This document shows, piece by piece, positions 25,101-36,200 of a stretch of 64,000 nt of DNA. The stretch is from Adineta ricciae (Eukaryota; Rotifera; Eurotatoria; Adinetida; Adinetidae): the NCBI GenBank assembly GCA_905250025.1, contig CAJNOJ010000037.1:1-64000 (forward strand), given 5' to 3'. The notes under the pieces were generated by a model, which saw only the letters and a list, made by a program, of their open reading frames with translations, did no database searches and was not told where the DNA came from. Made by a program: the position numbers and the translations under genes. The stretch's first letter is position 1. Each line of letters starts with the position of its first letter.

Positions 25101-25867
25101 AGTTGAAGTACGTGTGAGTGAAGGTGGTTCATGTACACTCGAATGCCATGCACCAGGTTCACCATTACCTCAAGTGACATGGTCAAGAGATGGTCAACAA
25201 ATACAAGCGAGTGAACATTTTGTTTGTGAATCATCGGAAACTGGTACACATCGTTTAATTATCAAAAATGCACAATACGCTCACGCTGGTAGATATGTAG
25301 CCAATGTCAAGCACAAAGTACAAACGCATTTCATGAACTTCAATGTCACAGTCACAGGTAAGCGGTAGAGTTACTAAATGAAGAAAGCATATTAATTATG
25401 CTGATCTAGAACGCAAACCAGGAACATCTGCGACGGCGACCATCAATTTAACCGGATTGAGTAAGAAAGAATTATTTTGTTAAATCATAGTTTACCACTC
25501 ATTTTTAGCTCCTGAACAACAAGTTCAACAAATTCAAACACAAGTTCGTCCACTATTCCTTCATTTCGGTTTACAAGATATTCCTCCATCGTTCAATGAC
25601 ATTCTCTTCAATATGACTCAAGACAAGAACTTCATAACACCACAGGATCAATTGAAAGAACGCGACCGTCTGTTAAACGTTCTCTCCAACTATCTGTATC
25701 AAAATTCCAATCAACAATTAGGCCGTGGCAAGAAGCTGAACTGGCCCGAAGTAGTCAAAATTATCTTCTACAATAGGTTTCCACAAATTGCACAAACCAA
25801 TCCGATTGTTGATTCACCAGATGGGTACAGCGTTCAAATGAATGATCTCATCCAATATTCGAAATAG
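4195..25867 (+). CDS. Giant tandem-Ig protein (titin/UNC-89-like, no kinase or FN3 seen)
   Basis: About 35 exons, 18,240 nt, about 6,079 residues. Exons: 4195-4597, 4651-5076, 5137-5549, 5610-6525, 6573-7609, 7677-7872, 7935-8010, 9620-9805, 9859-10615, 10671-11139, 11199-11310, 11362-12246, 12306-12445, 12506-13975, 14031-14597, 14654-15920, 15972-16075, 16126-16197, 16253-16937, 16991-17169, 17222-17894, 17947-18119, 18176-18281, 18335-19101, 19160-19265, 19325-19500, 19559-19943, 20000-20172, 20225-20509, 20561-24622, 24684-24907, 24966-25023, 25076-25357, 25410-25460, 25509-25867. Order of parts: two N-terminal Ig-like domains, a long Ser/Thr/Glu-rich region (~5.1-7.5 kb), about 11 Ig domains, a Gly/Pro/Lys linker (~13.1-13.46 kb), an unbroken tandem of about 36 Ig domains, and a unique tail of about 130 residues. 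Ig domains are recognised by the x-V-x-W core and the D-x-G-x-Y F-strand motif at ~97-residue spacing. No signal peptide or membrane segment is visible, which argues for a sarcomeric ruler or scaffold rather than a hemicentin. An in-frame stop at 4168-4170 supports ATG 4195. The family call is firm; orthology to titin, UNC-89 or twitchin is open. Confidence 0.93.
5137..7540 (+). other. Ser/Thr/Glu-rich, probably disordered region of the giant Ig protein
   Basis: About 770 residues between Ig domains 2 and 3 lack any Ig signature. They are rich in Ser, Thr, Glu, Asp, Val and Ile, with runs such as SSSSESSEYEE and a PPPPP stretch near 5650. The composition suggests a flexible, PEVK-like or phospho-regulated spacer; this function is inference. 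The region spans exons 5137-5549, 5610-6525 and most of 6573-7609. A 60-nt intron at 5077-5136 precedes it; because 60 is a multiple of three, its removal is not forced by the frame. Confidence 0.7.
8011..9619 (+). other. Longest intron of the giant Ig gene
   Basis: The 1,609-nt intron lies between a GTATGT donor at 8011 and a TTTTAG acceptor ending at 9619, whereas almost all other introns of the gene are 45-67 nt. It holds a TC/TA microsatellite at 8246-8272 and a TATC repeat near 8508-8524. No exon with a compatible phase was recognised. It could house an internal promoter or enhancer. Confidence 0.6.
8246..8272. repeat. (TC)n-(TA)n microsatellite
   Basis: Pure TC run passing directly into a TA run, inside the long intron of the giant Ig gene. 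Confidence 0.85.
13085..13465 (+). other. Gly/Pro/Lys-rich linker inside the Ig array
   Basis: About 125 residues interrupt the Ig array after Ig domain 13. The segment begins with a charged helix-like stretch (ILRKMEAIEREREP), then PDWGQLRKAKGKPKGPGNPG, an aromatic patch with W-Q-Y-Q-L-K-H-F, a Gly/Asp-rich part and a basic end (KDRRTSRLG). Short P-D-W-x-x-L-type linkers occur in other muscle Ig giants, from general memory only. Its single occurrence marks the border between the divergent N-terminal Ig domains and the regular array. Confidence 0.7.
14316..16197 (+). repeat. Six-Ig super-repeat, copy 1 (domains A-F)
   Basis: First full copy of an ordered six-domain block. A begins with T-K-P-K-V, B with I-K-P-S-I-T-R-D-L, C with Q-P-T-F-V-K-K-P and carries the T-K-H-A-G signature, D begins A-P-L-L-L-K-P, E G-P-D-F-I-S-G, and F A-P-L-K-F-I-Q-P-L-Q-D-T-D-V-L with W-F-F-N-D. 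The Trp codon of domain F is split by a phase-2 intron (15921-15971). An extra intron at 16076-16125 is unique to this copy. Confidence 0.85.
16253..18119 (+). repeat. Six-Ig super-repeat, copy 2
   Basis: Domains in order: A (K-P-K-V-E-G-K-P-A-D-I), B (I-K-P-T-I-V-R-D-L), C (K-P-E-F-V-K-L-P, with T-P-K-Q-A-G), D (V-P-V-M-T-K-K-L-T-D), E (Q-P-L-V-D-Q-P), F (A-P-L-E-F-V-Q-P-L-K-D-Q-D-V-L, W-Y-F-N-D). The Trp codons of C and F are split by phase-2 introns. Confidence 0.87.
18176..20172 (+). repeat. Six-Ig super-repeat, copy 3
   Basis: Domains in order: A (T-K-P-K-V-E-G-K), B (I-K-P-Q-I-L-S-D-L), C (S-P-E-F-L-E-K-P, with T-P-K-H-D-G), D (A-P-K-I-T-K-K-P-T-D), E (T-P-R-I-E-P-Q-L-T-D), F (A-L-K-F-N-N-Q-L-S-D-L-D-I, W-Y-F-N-D). 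Trp-splitting phase-2 introns occur in A, D and F. Confidence 0.87.
20225..22005 (+). repeat. Six-Ig super-repeat, copy 4
   Basis: Domain A is in its own exon (20225-20509); B-F lie inside the giant exon starting at 20561. A opens T-K-P-K-V-E-G-K-P-A-D-V, C carries T-K-H-A-G, and F opens A-P-L-A-F-V-D-K-L-E-D-T-D-V-I with W-F-Q-N-D. None of the introns seen in copies 1-3 interrupts B-F. Confidence 0.86.
22006..23748 (+). repeat. Six-Ig super-repeat, copy 5
   Basis: Entirely inside one exon. A opens M-K-P-K-I-D-T-K-P, B I-K-P-S-L-K-S-D-L, C A-P-E-L-K-K-K-P with T-P-K-H-A-G, D A-P-Q-L-L-Q-K-P, E is a divergent domain (S-I-K-P-S-S-K-P-N-K), and F A-P-L-V-V-K-T-K-L-P. Confidence 0.84.
23749..24622 (+). 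repeat. Half super-repeat, copy 6 (domains A-C only)
   Basis: A (T-K-P-K-L-E-S-K-L), B (E-K-P-Q-L-L-A-D-L) and C (A-P-I-F-T-Q-A-P-P with D-G-F-D-I and V-K-H-S-G) end the array. The giant exon stops at a GTAAGT donor after C. Two divergent Ig domains and the tail follow in small exons. Confidence 0.82.
25410..25867 (+). other. Unique C-terminal tail of the giant Ig protein
   Basis: Exons 25410-25460 and 25509-25867 encode about 136 residues without Ig signature: a Thr/Ala-rich link, a Gln-rich stretch (PEQQVQQIQTQV), then a mixed hydrophobic/charged part with probable helices and the end YSVQMNDLIQYSK. I do not recognise the fold. Confidence 0.6.
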
Positions 25868-26730
25868 GCAAACATTATGAAAGTTTCTTGTTGTTTTTTT
25901 TTCTTCTTTCTATCTGATTATTATTCAAATTCATATTATTCATATCGCTTTTCTTAATGCACGACTATTTTTATCCGCTCTATTCATTCACCTTTTCCTT
26001 TGAATCTATTTGCAATAATAAGGTATCTCATACATTTGAAGAGTTATTCGATTGAAAACGTCATCAGTTGATGATTTCCTATAATATTTTTATTATTCGA
26101 CTTGAACAACATCACCACGGACACTCTGACGTATGGAAGAAAGAGAAAAATTCCATTGGAGCTTCTTATTATTTTGTTTTTCTAATCACACACACACACA
26201 CACACAAAGATGCATCTTCTCTCTGCACTTCGATCAATGTATGAAAAGAAACGAACAACTGAAATAGAAGAAGGTTAACACACCACGATCGAGCACACCA
26301 CTAGTATACGTTAACTAGAGAGAGAGAGAGAAAGTATAGAGAGTAGAATAAGACAAGAGAACAAAATCGTAGAAAAAAAGAAAACGAGAAATATGAATTG
26401 ACCTTTTTTTTGTACATGAATTTCCCCCGTCATCTTGTATTTCATTGTGTTAAGAAAACATGTTGCTAATTCTAGAACTGTTTGTATAAAAACGAAGAGC
26501 AACGGCAAAAAATAATGCATAACAAAAGGGGAGAACAGAGATGATTTGACCATCTCTCATTGTTAATAAGGAGAAGCAAAACGGCGAGAAAAGAAAACCA
26601 CAGAAATAAAAAATGATACGTCACAACAGGATGAATGCGAGCGCATACTGTAAGAAATCGAGAGAGAGAAAAAGGAAAAGGAACATTTGACTAGAGATGA
26701 GGAAGGAGGACTGACGGATCGATTATGTCC
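25868..26730. other. Intergenic spacer between two convergent 3' ends
   Basis: The giant Ig gene (+) and the sacsin-like gene (-) end towards each other here. The spacer holds a CA microsatellite at 26187-26206 and an AG run at about 26318-26333. ORFs are low complexity. I see no gene. Confidence 0.7.
26187..26206. repeat. (CA)10 microsatellite
   Basis: Pure CA dinucleotide run in the convergent 3' spacer. Confidence 0.9.
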
Positions 26731-27281
26731 TTATGGATACATGATATCTTCGATTTTCTTCAATAGTTCTTTCGTATATTCAATGGCTTGCTCAGCTTGA
26801 GCTGAAAAACAAAAAAACGTGTGTAATTTCAAACCTTTGACGAGAATGAGCTCTACTTACAAACTGTGAACACTTCAGCGGGAATTTTAGCAAATCGTGC
26901 TGCATTGGGATATTGCATTCGATTTGGATCGCCAATCCATTTATATAATTTATATCCAATTTCTCTGACATCATTGTCAACACCGATTAATAATCCAGGA
27001 ATATCTGCAGTCATATTCTTTCCTGTGTCTTTATAATAGTGATAAGCTTTCAATGCTTTTTCTGCCGCCTAAAATACATTGACCAGTGAACAAAGAGGCA
27101 CATGTGCAAAACATGAATCTTACTCGGTAGCATTTATAGCAAGCCCAGTCATAGGCAACTTGACCAGTCGATGAATGCATGTCACTGTATGCACTTTCCA
27201 GATCATGTTGTGCCTGTTTAAGCCATCGATCGGCTTCTGATTGTTGATAGTTACGTTTTCGACGTGCATTTGGACTTTCTT
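26731..27281 (-). other. SACS: HEPN domain of the sacsin-like protein
   Basis: Exons 27281-27124, 27068-26861 and 26801-26731 encode about 140 residues at the C terminus. The pattern A-D-R-W-L-K-Q-A-Q-x-D-L, then W-A-C-Y-K-C-Y and A-x-E-K-A-L-K-A matches HEPN domains, including that of sacsin, where it dimerises and binds nucleotides. The protein ends IEDIMYP. Confidence 0.88.
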
Positions 27282-30200
27282 CTACGAAAAATGAAAGCAG
27301 AACTCTCATGTACGAATTTTCTATTGAGAAAATTATCAACACTTACTTCCTCCGGTTGCTTGAGAATTCGTGCCATTGGTGTTCGTTGGTCCAACGTTTT
27401 CTTCTGCTGTACTGAAAAATCCATGGCGTCGTTGAAAGCCATGCTGACGACGATATTGCCATTCTTCACGCGCTGTTCGAAATGATGATGAGCGATGTGG
27501 ACTGAATCGACCCTTGGAACCGCCATCGGCATCGTGACTATCTGCATGGTCTTTATTGTTACTTCCATTGGGTATGTCTTGATAGCTACGTTTGGTTTCA
27601 TCATTCGCGTCTTTATTCAAGTTATCAAAACTGCCGAACCGATCATCTGCTGTTGCTGACGATGAATTCGATTGTTGATTGGATTTCGTTGAGGTTGAAC
27701 TGTGCTTGTTCCAGCTGAATTTCGGATCCGAGGCAGAGAATGGTGAATGATGAAAGTTATTGAATGTGTTGAAGAATGATGTGAGAGGATCGTTTTCGAA
27801 GTGATCTATTTGTTTACGTAAATGTTTGAATACTTCGGCAGCAAAACGTTCACGACCGGGATTTTTATCGGGATGCCATTTCAATAATAATTTCTTCACA
27901 GTTTTCTTTCGTTCTTGTCCGGTTAGTTGGAAAGCTTGTCGAACAGCATTGTAAATTTCTGTCTTCGTCAACTCTAGTTCAGTCTTATCGATCGTATCTT
28001 GCTCATTGGTTTGGGCTGATTCCGAGTCCGATTGAGAATCCGTTGTTGGGTTACTCGATGAATCACTGTCAGCAGATGTCTGTCGATGCGTTTTCGTATT
28101 ATCGAATCCATTGGTCGAACCAGAATCGCTGCTAAAGCCAGTACCTTCGAAATTATTTCGTTCTGATCGTCGCGACGATGACGAGTACTTCTCGTTGTTA
28201 TGTTTATCCTTTTCGCCGTTAGTTTTTCCTAAAAAGAACATACATCAGACAATTCGTCGAGATCGAGCTGTTCAATCTTACCTTGGGTATTACTTGATGA
28301 ACTCGATGCTGTCGATTTGAATGTTTCTCTTTCATCCACAGGTTTCGTATGCACAGCATCGAAGATTCGTGACCAATGTTCGAGAACATAAAAGTTTGCT
28401 GCTTCGATTCGTTGAGTATCTTTTGCATCATTCACTCGACAAATAAACACATAGGATGCTATGATTGATGATGAATTACTCTTCTTCCATGAGCGATTTT
28501 CCTGATCATTCGTTGCTTGATGCGGATATTCTTTAATAATCTTCTCTACTTCACAATAAATATACAAATCATTATCACGGTAAACACACAGATCTCCAGG
28601 TAAAATTTGATGCAATTCCACATTGAATTGTTGCAATTGTTCGATATCATCACCATACACATTGCCCGGCGATGGGATGTATTGTAATTTGAGCGTTGAT
28701 AAGATATTTTCTTCGGTGGCTACATTAACTAAATTTAAAAACTTCGACATTTGTCCAATGGTTGTGGCCAGTAAAGCAGCCACGACTGAATTATCTAGTT
28801 GTAATTCGGATAAGCCTAAGCACGGACTCAATGCTCGTGCCAGACATAAGGTAAAATAAGGCTGTTCAGTGTGTTTCATACTAATGTATAAATTAATGTT
28901 CTCTTCACCTTCGGCAACCAAATAAACAGCTTTTTCATCCACAGATTGATCGACTTTCTGTTGAGTTTTCTTGTAAACCAAGTTTGTTTCGAGGTACTCG
29001 ACACAAGTGACTTTCACAAATGTTAAACGTTGTCGAATGAGATTTTCCACATCATCCATGGAGATAATCTTTGGATTTTGTTGTCGAGCGACGTGATTCG
29101 CAATCACACGTGCCATACAACGATGCAAATGTCGAGAGGACAACAACTGGTTGTACTTTCTTTCCAAATTGAAAAGAAAACGCTGTCGATGAGATTCTTC
29201 ATCTTCGGGAATCGTAATCGAAAATGATTCTTCATACTTCTGCGAGAAAAGTACCGGACGTTGGCTTACAAAGATCTTATCAATGATATCTTTCACATGT
29301 GTTATAGATGAATTCGTTTTCGTATTCGTTGTCGATGGACTCGAATCAAGTTTTAGCACGCGTTCATTTGGATTAAACATGAATTTATCATGAACTAATT
29401 TCGTCATATAATCAAGTTTGCTCTTGTCATCCATGATGACAATATCATTAGATTTGACTAATTTAAAATCATTCGTTACAAGGTAAAGACCTAGGAAGCA
29501 AGAAAAAGCGTCGATAGACATTTAGCCTTTGAATTATTTTCGATCGAAGCCCCAAAACGATCTGTATGACTTCATCAATTGAAAAAAAAAGAAAGGGAGT
29601 ATATAGAATAAAGCATGCGCGAAACATTCCGAGTAATTATGTCTCGATAACTGAAACTTTGCGAAAAGAAGTACTCGATCTCAGCAGGTGATTTATTCAT
29701 TGAGGAGAGTCTTTTTCAATAGTCGAAATCTATAGAAAAAGCAAATCGATCTTACCAGGTAGTTTTGTTTGCGAATTAATCGTTGAATTAATAGCTAAGT
29801 ATTTAAAGAAACATTCCATTGCTTTCAACGATTTGCATAATTCATTGGAGTTCAGATAGTCTTGGTCACAGACTTTGGACAATTTGCGAAGAATATCGCC
29901 GTATAACATCGGATGAGGATCAGCTTGAACACCGATATGTAGAAAGAATTCTTTATACTCATGAAAATCTTGATCGAGTGAGAACAGAAATGGAGGAATT
30001 TCATCGGCGATGGGTAGATTCAAGCAAAAATATTTGCCGTGAAGAAATTGTCGACGTGTACGAGAATAGATGCATTCTCGATCTTCTAATTCTTTGTAAA
30101 TCTCGGCGCGACGTTCGTGTTTGATCTCGTGTTGGAAATAATGATAAATGGTCTTCAATACTGATATCAGAATATCGTCAGTACCTTGTTGGGGGATGAC

Positions 30201-33200
30201 TGTTGGAGATGATTTTGGATTATTACTAGAAGAGAGAGAGAGACGATATGAGGAATACCGTGCGGAAATCGAAAACTAACTTGATTTTCTGGTATTTAAG
30301 GGAGAATTTCTTGGCAAGATTAGAAAGATTCTTTTGTACCAAAGCGTACGATGGTTTTTTGTTTAATTTGAAGAAGTCTAGTGCATTCTGTTCGATGGGT
30401 TGTTGTTTTTCACTGAAATCATCATACTGTTCAAGACGAACGAATTCTGGCAATAAATACGACGATGTCCAACATAATCTCGCATCTTTCAGCAATTCAC
30501 CATCGCTTAGTTTAATACACGTATGTCGAAAATGTTCGGCAGGATTGATATTATCTGAAGAATTTGTGTATTGTTCGTGCAATTGCATGAGATCATCACT
30601 TTCGAAATGCATTTGATGGGGCTCGAGAAATTTATAATCAAGGATGGAATTATCGTAACGTGTCCAGTTAGCGAGTAAGTGTTCGTAGAGATATTTCGAA
30701 CGTTTACGCAATTCATTTGTCCAACCTTCTTGTTTAACATTCAATTGAATTGATTCCATGATTTGTTTACATTTATCGGTTGGAATATACGAACGAAGGC
30801 CGCATTCTTTGAGAAACTTGAGCATTGTTGGCGTGTGAAACTGTTCATCGGGAAAATGATGAACATCAAGTATTGAGCGGATATTTTTAATATGTGGATC
30901 ATACAATTCAAAGATCGGACAGATTTCCGGTGGATCACGCTAGAAAAGAGAAGAAATCTCATGCATGATGTCGAAGCTTCGCTAGCGAAATTCTTACCGA
31001 TGATCTTGAACTTCCCATTGTTCTGTGTAAATGCTCATGATGATAATGATTGCTTGATGATTGTGTAAAGATTTCCAAGTGATCGTGCAGTTGCTTTCGA
31101 CATTGATCTTTCTCATGTTGAAATAACTTTTCATCGATATCATCGGTAAAATATTTCAGTAGATTCGCTTGTGATCGAACATCTAGTTTTCTGAAATGCG
31201 GCAAACACAATTGAGAAAAGATCTCCATATCCGACGGAATAATGAATCGTATATGTGTGAAGATTTTACTCAACGGATCGATTTTTTTCTGCATTAGTAA
31301 AACGGTTTTCTTCTCATGGAACTGTTCGGTGAAGAAATTTCGTTTGAACGAACGCCGAATTATATTCGACCATTCCTCGTTCAGGATGTACACGTGTGCA
31401 AAGTTTTCCAATGAACAACATTGCTGAATCGGCTGTTGTTTGTCATCCGTGGATGCAATGCCCCAAAGTGGCTTGTAAATTTTCAATTCACGTAATTTTT
31501 GAAAATTACCTTGAAAACCACTTGTTAAAAAATCATTGAAATATTTTAATATTATGATAATATCATCATCCGATAAGTTATTCGTTATTTGAGTATGTTT
31601 ATTAGATTCGAGAAGAAATTCCAAGACGATGTTCGGATTGGATTCGTCCATTGTTTCCACTAATTGTGGATTGATGTGTGGATCGTCGAGTCGTGCAAGA
31701 ATCGATTCCAGTTTCTTATTCCCGAAGATTCTCGGGAATAAGCGCGACGAATTATTGTTCGTCGGAGATGAAGTGTTCGTCATTGGCGTGTTTGGTAGAG
31801 CTGCCGACGATACTGTTGCGGTAGCAATGGGATTTTTCTGTACTTTAACACCGGCCTTGAGACAAACACGTCGATCAACAGATGGATGCACGTAATGTTC
31901 GTTCTGTGCGGCTGGAGAAGTAGTTGACACTACGAAAGAAAATAAATATATGAGAAGAAAAGGAATACTCAGACAGGTAAAATGAAAATAGAAGATAAAA
32001 AAAATACAACTGGAGAAATTTGATAGAGAGATAAACATAATAAAAGAGAGAATAAAAGAAGAACAGGAGGAGAAAACCGCGATAGTATTTGGTAGAACAG
32101 AGAGAAAAATGAAAGAAAAACTTCTCCTTTCTTCTTTACAATTTATTGTGCGTGGAAGTTTGAAGTAAATTGTCTGATCATTGCATTTTCGCGGTGTCGA
32201 TGACATTGCATATGAGAACAATAAGACATATACATACACACACACACACACACTAACTGTGCTTCTTTCGTTTTTTTTCTTCTTCTTCTGCTTGATAAAG
32301 AGTTATGCACAGCGAACTAGACTGCAACCACAACAACCAACGGCAATTGTGTCGATGGCTTCACAGACGCGATAAGATGACGGACAGAATCGAGAGAAGA
32401 AATGTACTCTTACTTTCAAATACAATCAGAAAGTAAGCAATGATCAGGAGAACGACAAGGCTACAGTTATAATAACGCAAACTACTGCTGAGTATGTTTG
32501 CATATATTGTGTACTCATTCGAAAGCTCATAAAACATACCGTAAAGAAGATGATGATGATCATCATCATCAACATGAAATATGTATATATTTACATTTAT
32601 ATTTAATTGACCATGTCGATGATTATGCATCAAATCGAAGAAAGATGAAAGAATATAGAATGTTACGGATGAATTACCTTATTTATGAGAGGTGGATAGG
32701 ACGAAGAAAACGAAAAGAAGAGAAAAACATACACGCACAGGAGCATTCTTCCACTTACCAATTTGTTCTCTTTCGAACGGATAAAAAAATAAATTCGAGC
32801 CCAAATGAAGCACACAGTCAACATTTGGCAAATATAATTGAATATTCGTATGAAAAACATTCGAGTATTGTTCGATCAATAGCGTATAAATGTTTTGCAA
32901 TAAACTCAAATCGTCTTTATCGATCGGCTTCGTACCGTACTTCTTGCGGATTTGATCGATGATATTCAAAAGATCATTTCCATCCAGTTGATTTTTTATT
33001 TGTAGTAAGTCAATGAAGAAATGTCGATAAGTCTTTTGCAACGAAACAGGTATTGAATAGTAGTAAGGCTTTAAATGTTTAGAATGTTTACTCGATGATG
33101 GATTCGGTGATTGCCATAATAGTTGAGAGAGAGAAAGAAACAAATATGTATCGACCGATGAGGTATCGGTGAAGTAAACTAGTCGATGCTGCGAGAAGAA

Positions 33201-36200
33201 TTGTCGGATTTCGTTTTTGACGGTTTCAATTTGCTCCGGACCCATAGCTGACGAACGAAATTCTAATTCATTCGATTTTTGTAAATGTGGAAAGCAGAAG
33301 GCTTGAATGTAATCATAAATCGCATAGCTCATGTCGAGTATGTACTTCGACGTTGTTTGATGATTGTACGTTACTGTTCCGGAACTATTTACAATTGATA
33401 ACTTCGAGATTTCGTCGAGTTGTTTGAGGATGTTATTCAATTCGATTTTCGTTGCGTCATCAAGTGCAAGAAAATGTTCGACTTGTTTAGTTATGATAAT
33501 TTGTTCTTGATTCACTTTCGATTGTTCGGCTATGGGCCATGTTGAACAAACGAGTTGTTCGTATTGGGGTGAGAGTACATCGCGTGGTTTGAACAAACGT
33601 TTCGAATATTTGTCACCCATCCATGTTAAATTGATTCCATTTAACTCCTGTGGACGAAGTTTAATTGGAATGAATGCTAATTCGCGAAGTTGAATCGATG
33701 CGCGTGTGCGCGCTTCTTTATCATGTAGTGCTTCATGTGTGTTTGAAATCGACGACGAAGAGTTCGTTGTTGATTTCTCTCGTGAATTCGACGACGACGA
33801 TTGTCGAGAACGACGATCGGACGAGTCATCGTTCTCGTCGAAGGTTCTCGTCGGATTGGAATTCGACATCGTTAACATATCATTGAGAATTTGAAGAAGT
33901 GCGACTGAACGTTCATAGGCAAGATCATAATCACGCATACGTTGAATTGATTCGCAGCGTTCGACTAATTCGGGCCATGTTACAAGGTTGTCATCACATT
34001 TCATACCTATTTAAAAGGCAGAGAGAAAATCGAGAGCGAAGGAAAATTATTTTCGCAAGATAGATCGTTGTAATTAAAAGTATATCAATGTCCTTGAAGA
34101 TATTTATTTTCGCGGAAGGAGAAATATTCAGTAACTTACATTTGATTTTTCAGGAGATACTGCTTACGATCGAAATCGACTGATTATTTGACAGAAAACA
34201 GGTATGAAAGATATCTAATCTAATATTTTCTCCAATCTCTCATAACTCAAATATGAGTCAAATGATTTGTTTCATCAACATTCTTTCCATTGGGAAATAT
34301 CACATATGCTACAGTCATCCTCTTACCGAGTAGTTTTAAAACATTGAGTCGATCTTCTCTTAAATATGAATCTTGGCCACCGTATGGAAATAACGAATCA
34401 ATATCGGAGTAGAGCGATGCTAGACGGCAATAAGGATGAATTAATTTTGATGGTTTGTTCAATGTTCGGCCATTTGGTGTACATGGAATACAACAATGTT
34501 GCTTGAGGATATTCAACATTGTGTTATCCGCATTGTCCAATGCGAATAGAACCAGTGTATCCTTGACATTCTTCGGTAGAACATTCAGATTGGGCAGAAG
34601 TAAATCATTGTATGCTCGATAGTGATCGTAGAGATTCTTCTGGTATTCGCTACCGGACATTTTCCGAATGAAGAAATCTTCTTCAGTTAATAATTGAGTC
34701 TTCTTCTCTTTCGATATGGTTGATAATGCTTGAACTACTGTTTCTTTGATATTCGTTTGCTTATTGAATATATCTATGAGAGAAAAAGAAGAGGATGCAC
34801 CCGTCTTAATAAACTATCCTTGAAATCTTACCTGGTAAATAAAGATAGACCTTGTCATCGGACAAATCAAGTGTGCTCGAGAAAGTAATACGCGTTTGTT
34901 CGTCGTGAAGATTTTTACTTTTTGAATTATTATTGTTATTTGCTTGTGGTTGGTGATGATGATGGTGATGATGGTTGGTATTACCCTTTGCGTGAGATTT
35001 CAATTCAAAGTCGTTGATCAATTGTAATAGACGACGATCAGTTGTGTAAGTTTCTTTAATCCATCGAAAGAGATTCTCGTCAATCGGTTGTTGAGGATGA
35101 TTTCGTAATAAATCTTCGATTTTCGACGATTCCGGTTGACTTTTCACTCCCATGGATTCGAAGAATTTTCGATAGTTGTATAATTCATATGGAAGAATTT
35201 GTATATATGATGCTAATGGATGTGTTTTGTCGACAAGATAAATCTGATTCGTTGATGAAAATCCATTCGTGCCATTCCATATCCATTCAGTTAGATTACA
35301 CTTGCGCATTTCGTTGTGTATATCACTCATATTGGTGAAATGTGTCAATGTGTCATAGAGACGTTTGCATAGATTCAGATAATCGAATGTTTCGTTTTTT
35401 TGTTCATGAACTGAACTTTTTTGATAACACAGAACTAAGCATTTCAATTGTTTGATCAATAGGTCAAGTTTAACTTCACGTAGGTCAAGTGCTGTTCGAT
35501 TCGATGAACGTGTTGTATGATAAAACGATTCTGGAAGATCAAGCGATGAAACCAGAGCTACACCGCCAACGAGATACGCATTTGTCTTGTCACAAATTTC
35601 ACGTGGATTAACGAATGACCGACGAGTATCGATCGAGCCTAGAAGATACGTATTAATTAGATTGTTTACAACAATCGATGACATTGTTGATCGTTCCACT
35701 TATCAAAAAAGTTCGTTGTCAACTGAACTAATGAATGTCACTGACCTCTGCCTTAATTGACAAATTATTTCGATCGATAGGGAACATCAAGGTGAATTCA
35801 GAGAACTCCAATATGACACTTACCTTGCCATGTTAATGACGATGGATAACCATGTGGTCTTTCAATCATAACTGGCATCCAAGCTGTGATGTTCAAATAT
35901 TGTTTCAGACTGAGCCGTTTCGATTGCGAATATTCTTCGATTAATTTCGAATTCTGATGTAGAATATCGATGATAAATTCAGCTAGTAGCAACATCAATG
36001 AACGTTTGCCAGCTGTTGATGATGATGATTCTTTCATTGTCCCTTCGCATATATCGATCAATTCATCACATTTGACATCGTAAAACTGGCGTAATTTCAA
36101 ATGTTTCAACAGTGTTAACGATTCATGTACACTGCATAGTTCGATTGCGGGAAGATATTTTAATTCGAATAAACTTAAATATTTTTCTTTATTATTCACG

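Noticed and set aside
27264-27485. Plus-strand ORFs antisense to the J-domain/HEPN exons
   Set aside because: They are mirror frames of well-supported sacsin exons.
32498-32962. Plus-strand 154-residue ORF
   Set aside because: It overlaps a sacsin coding exon antisense and a repeat-rich intron; the peptide is low complexity and lacks family features.
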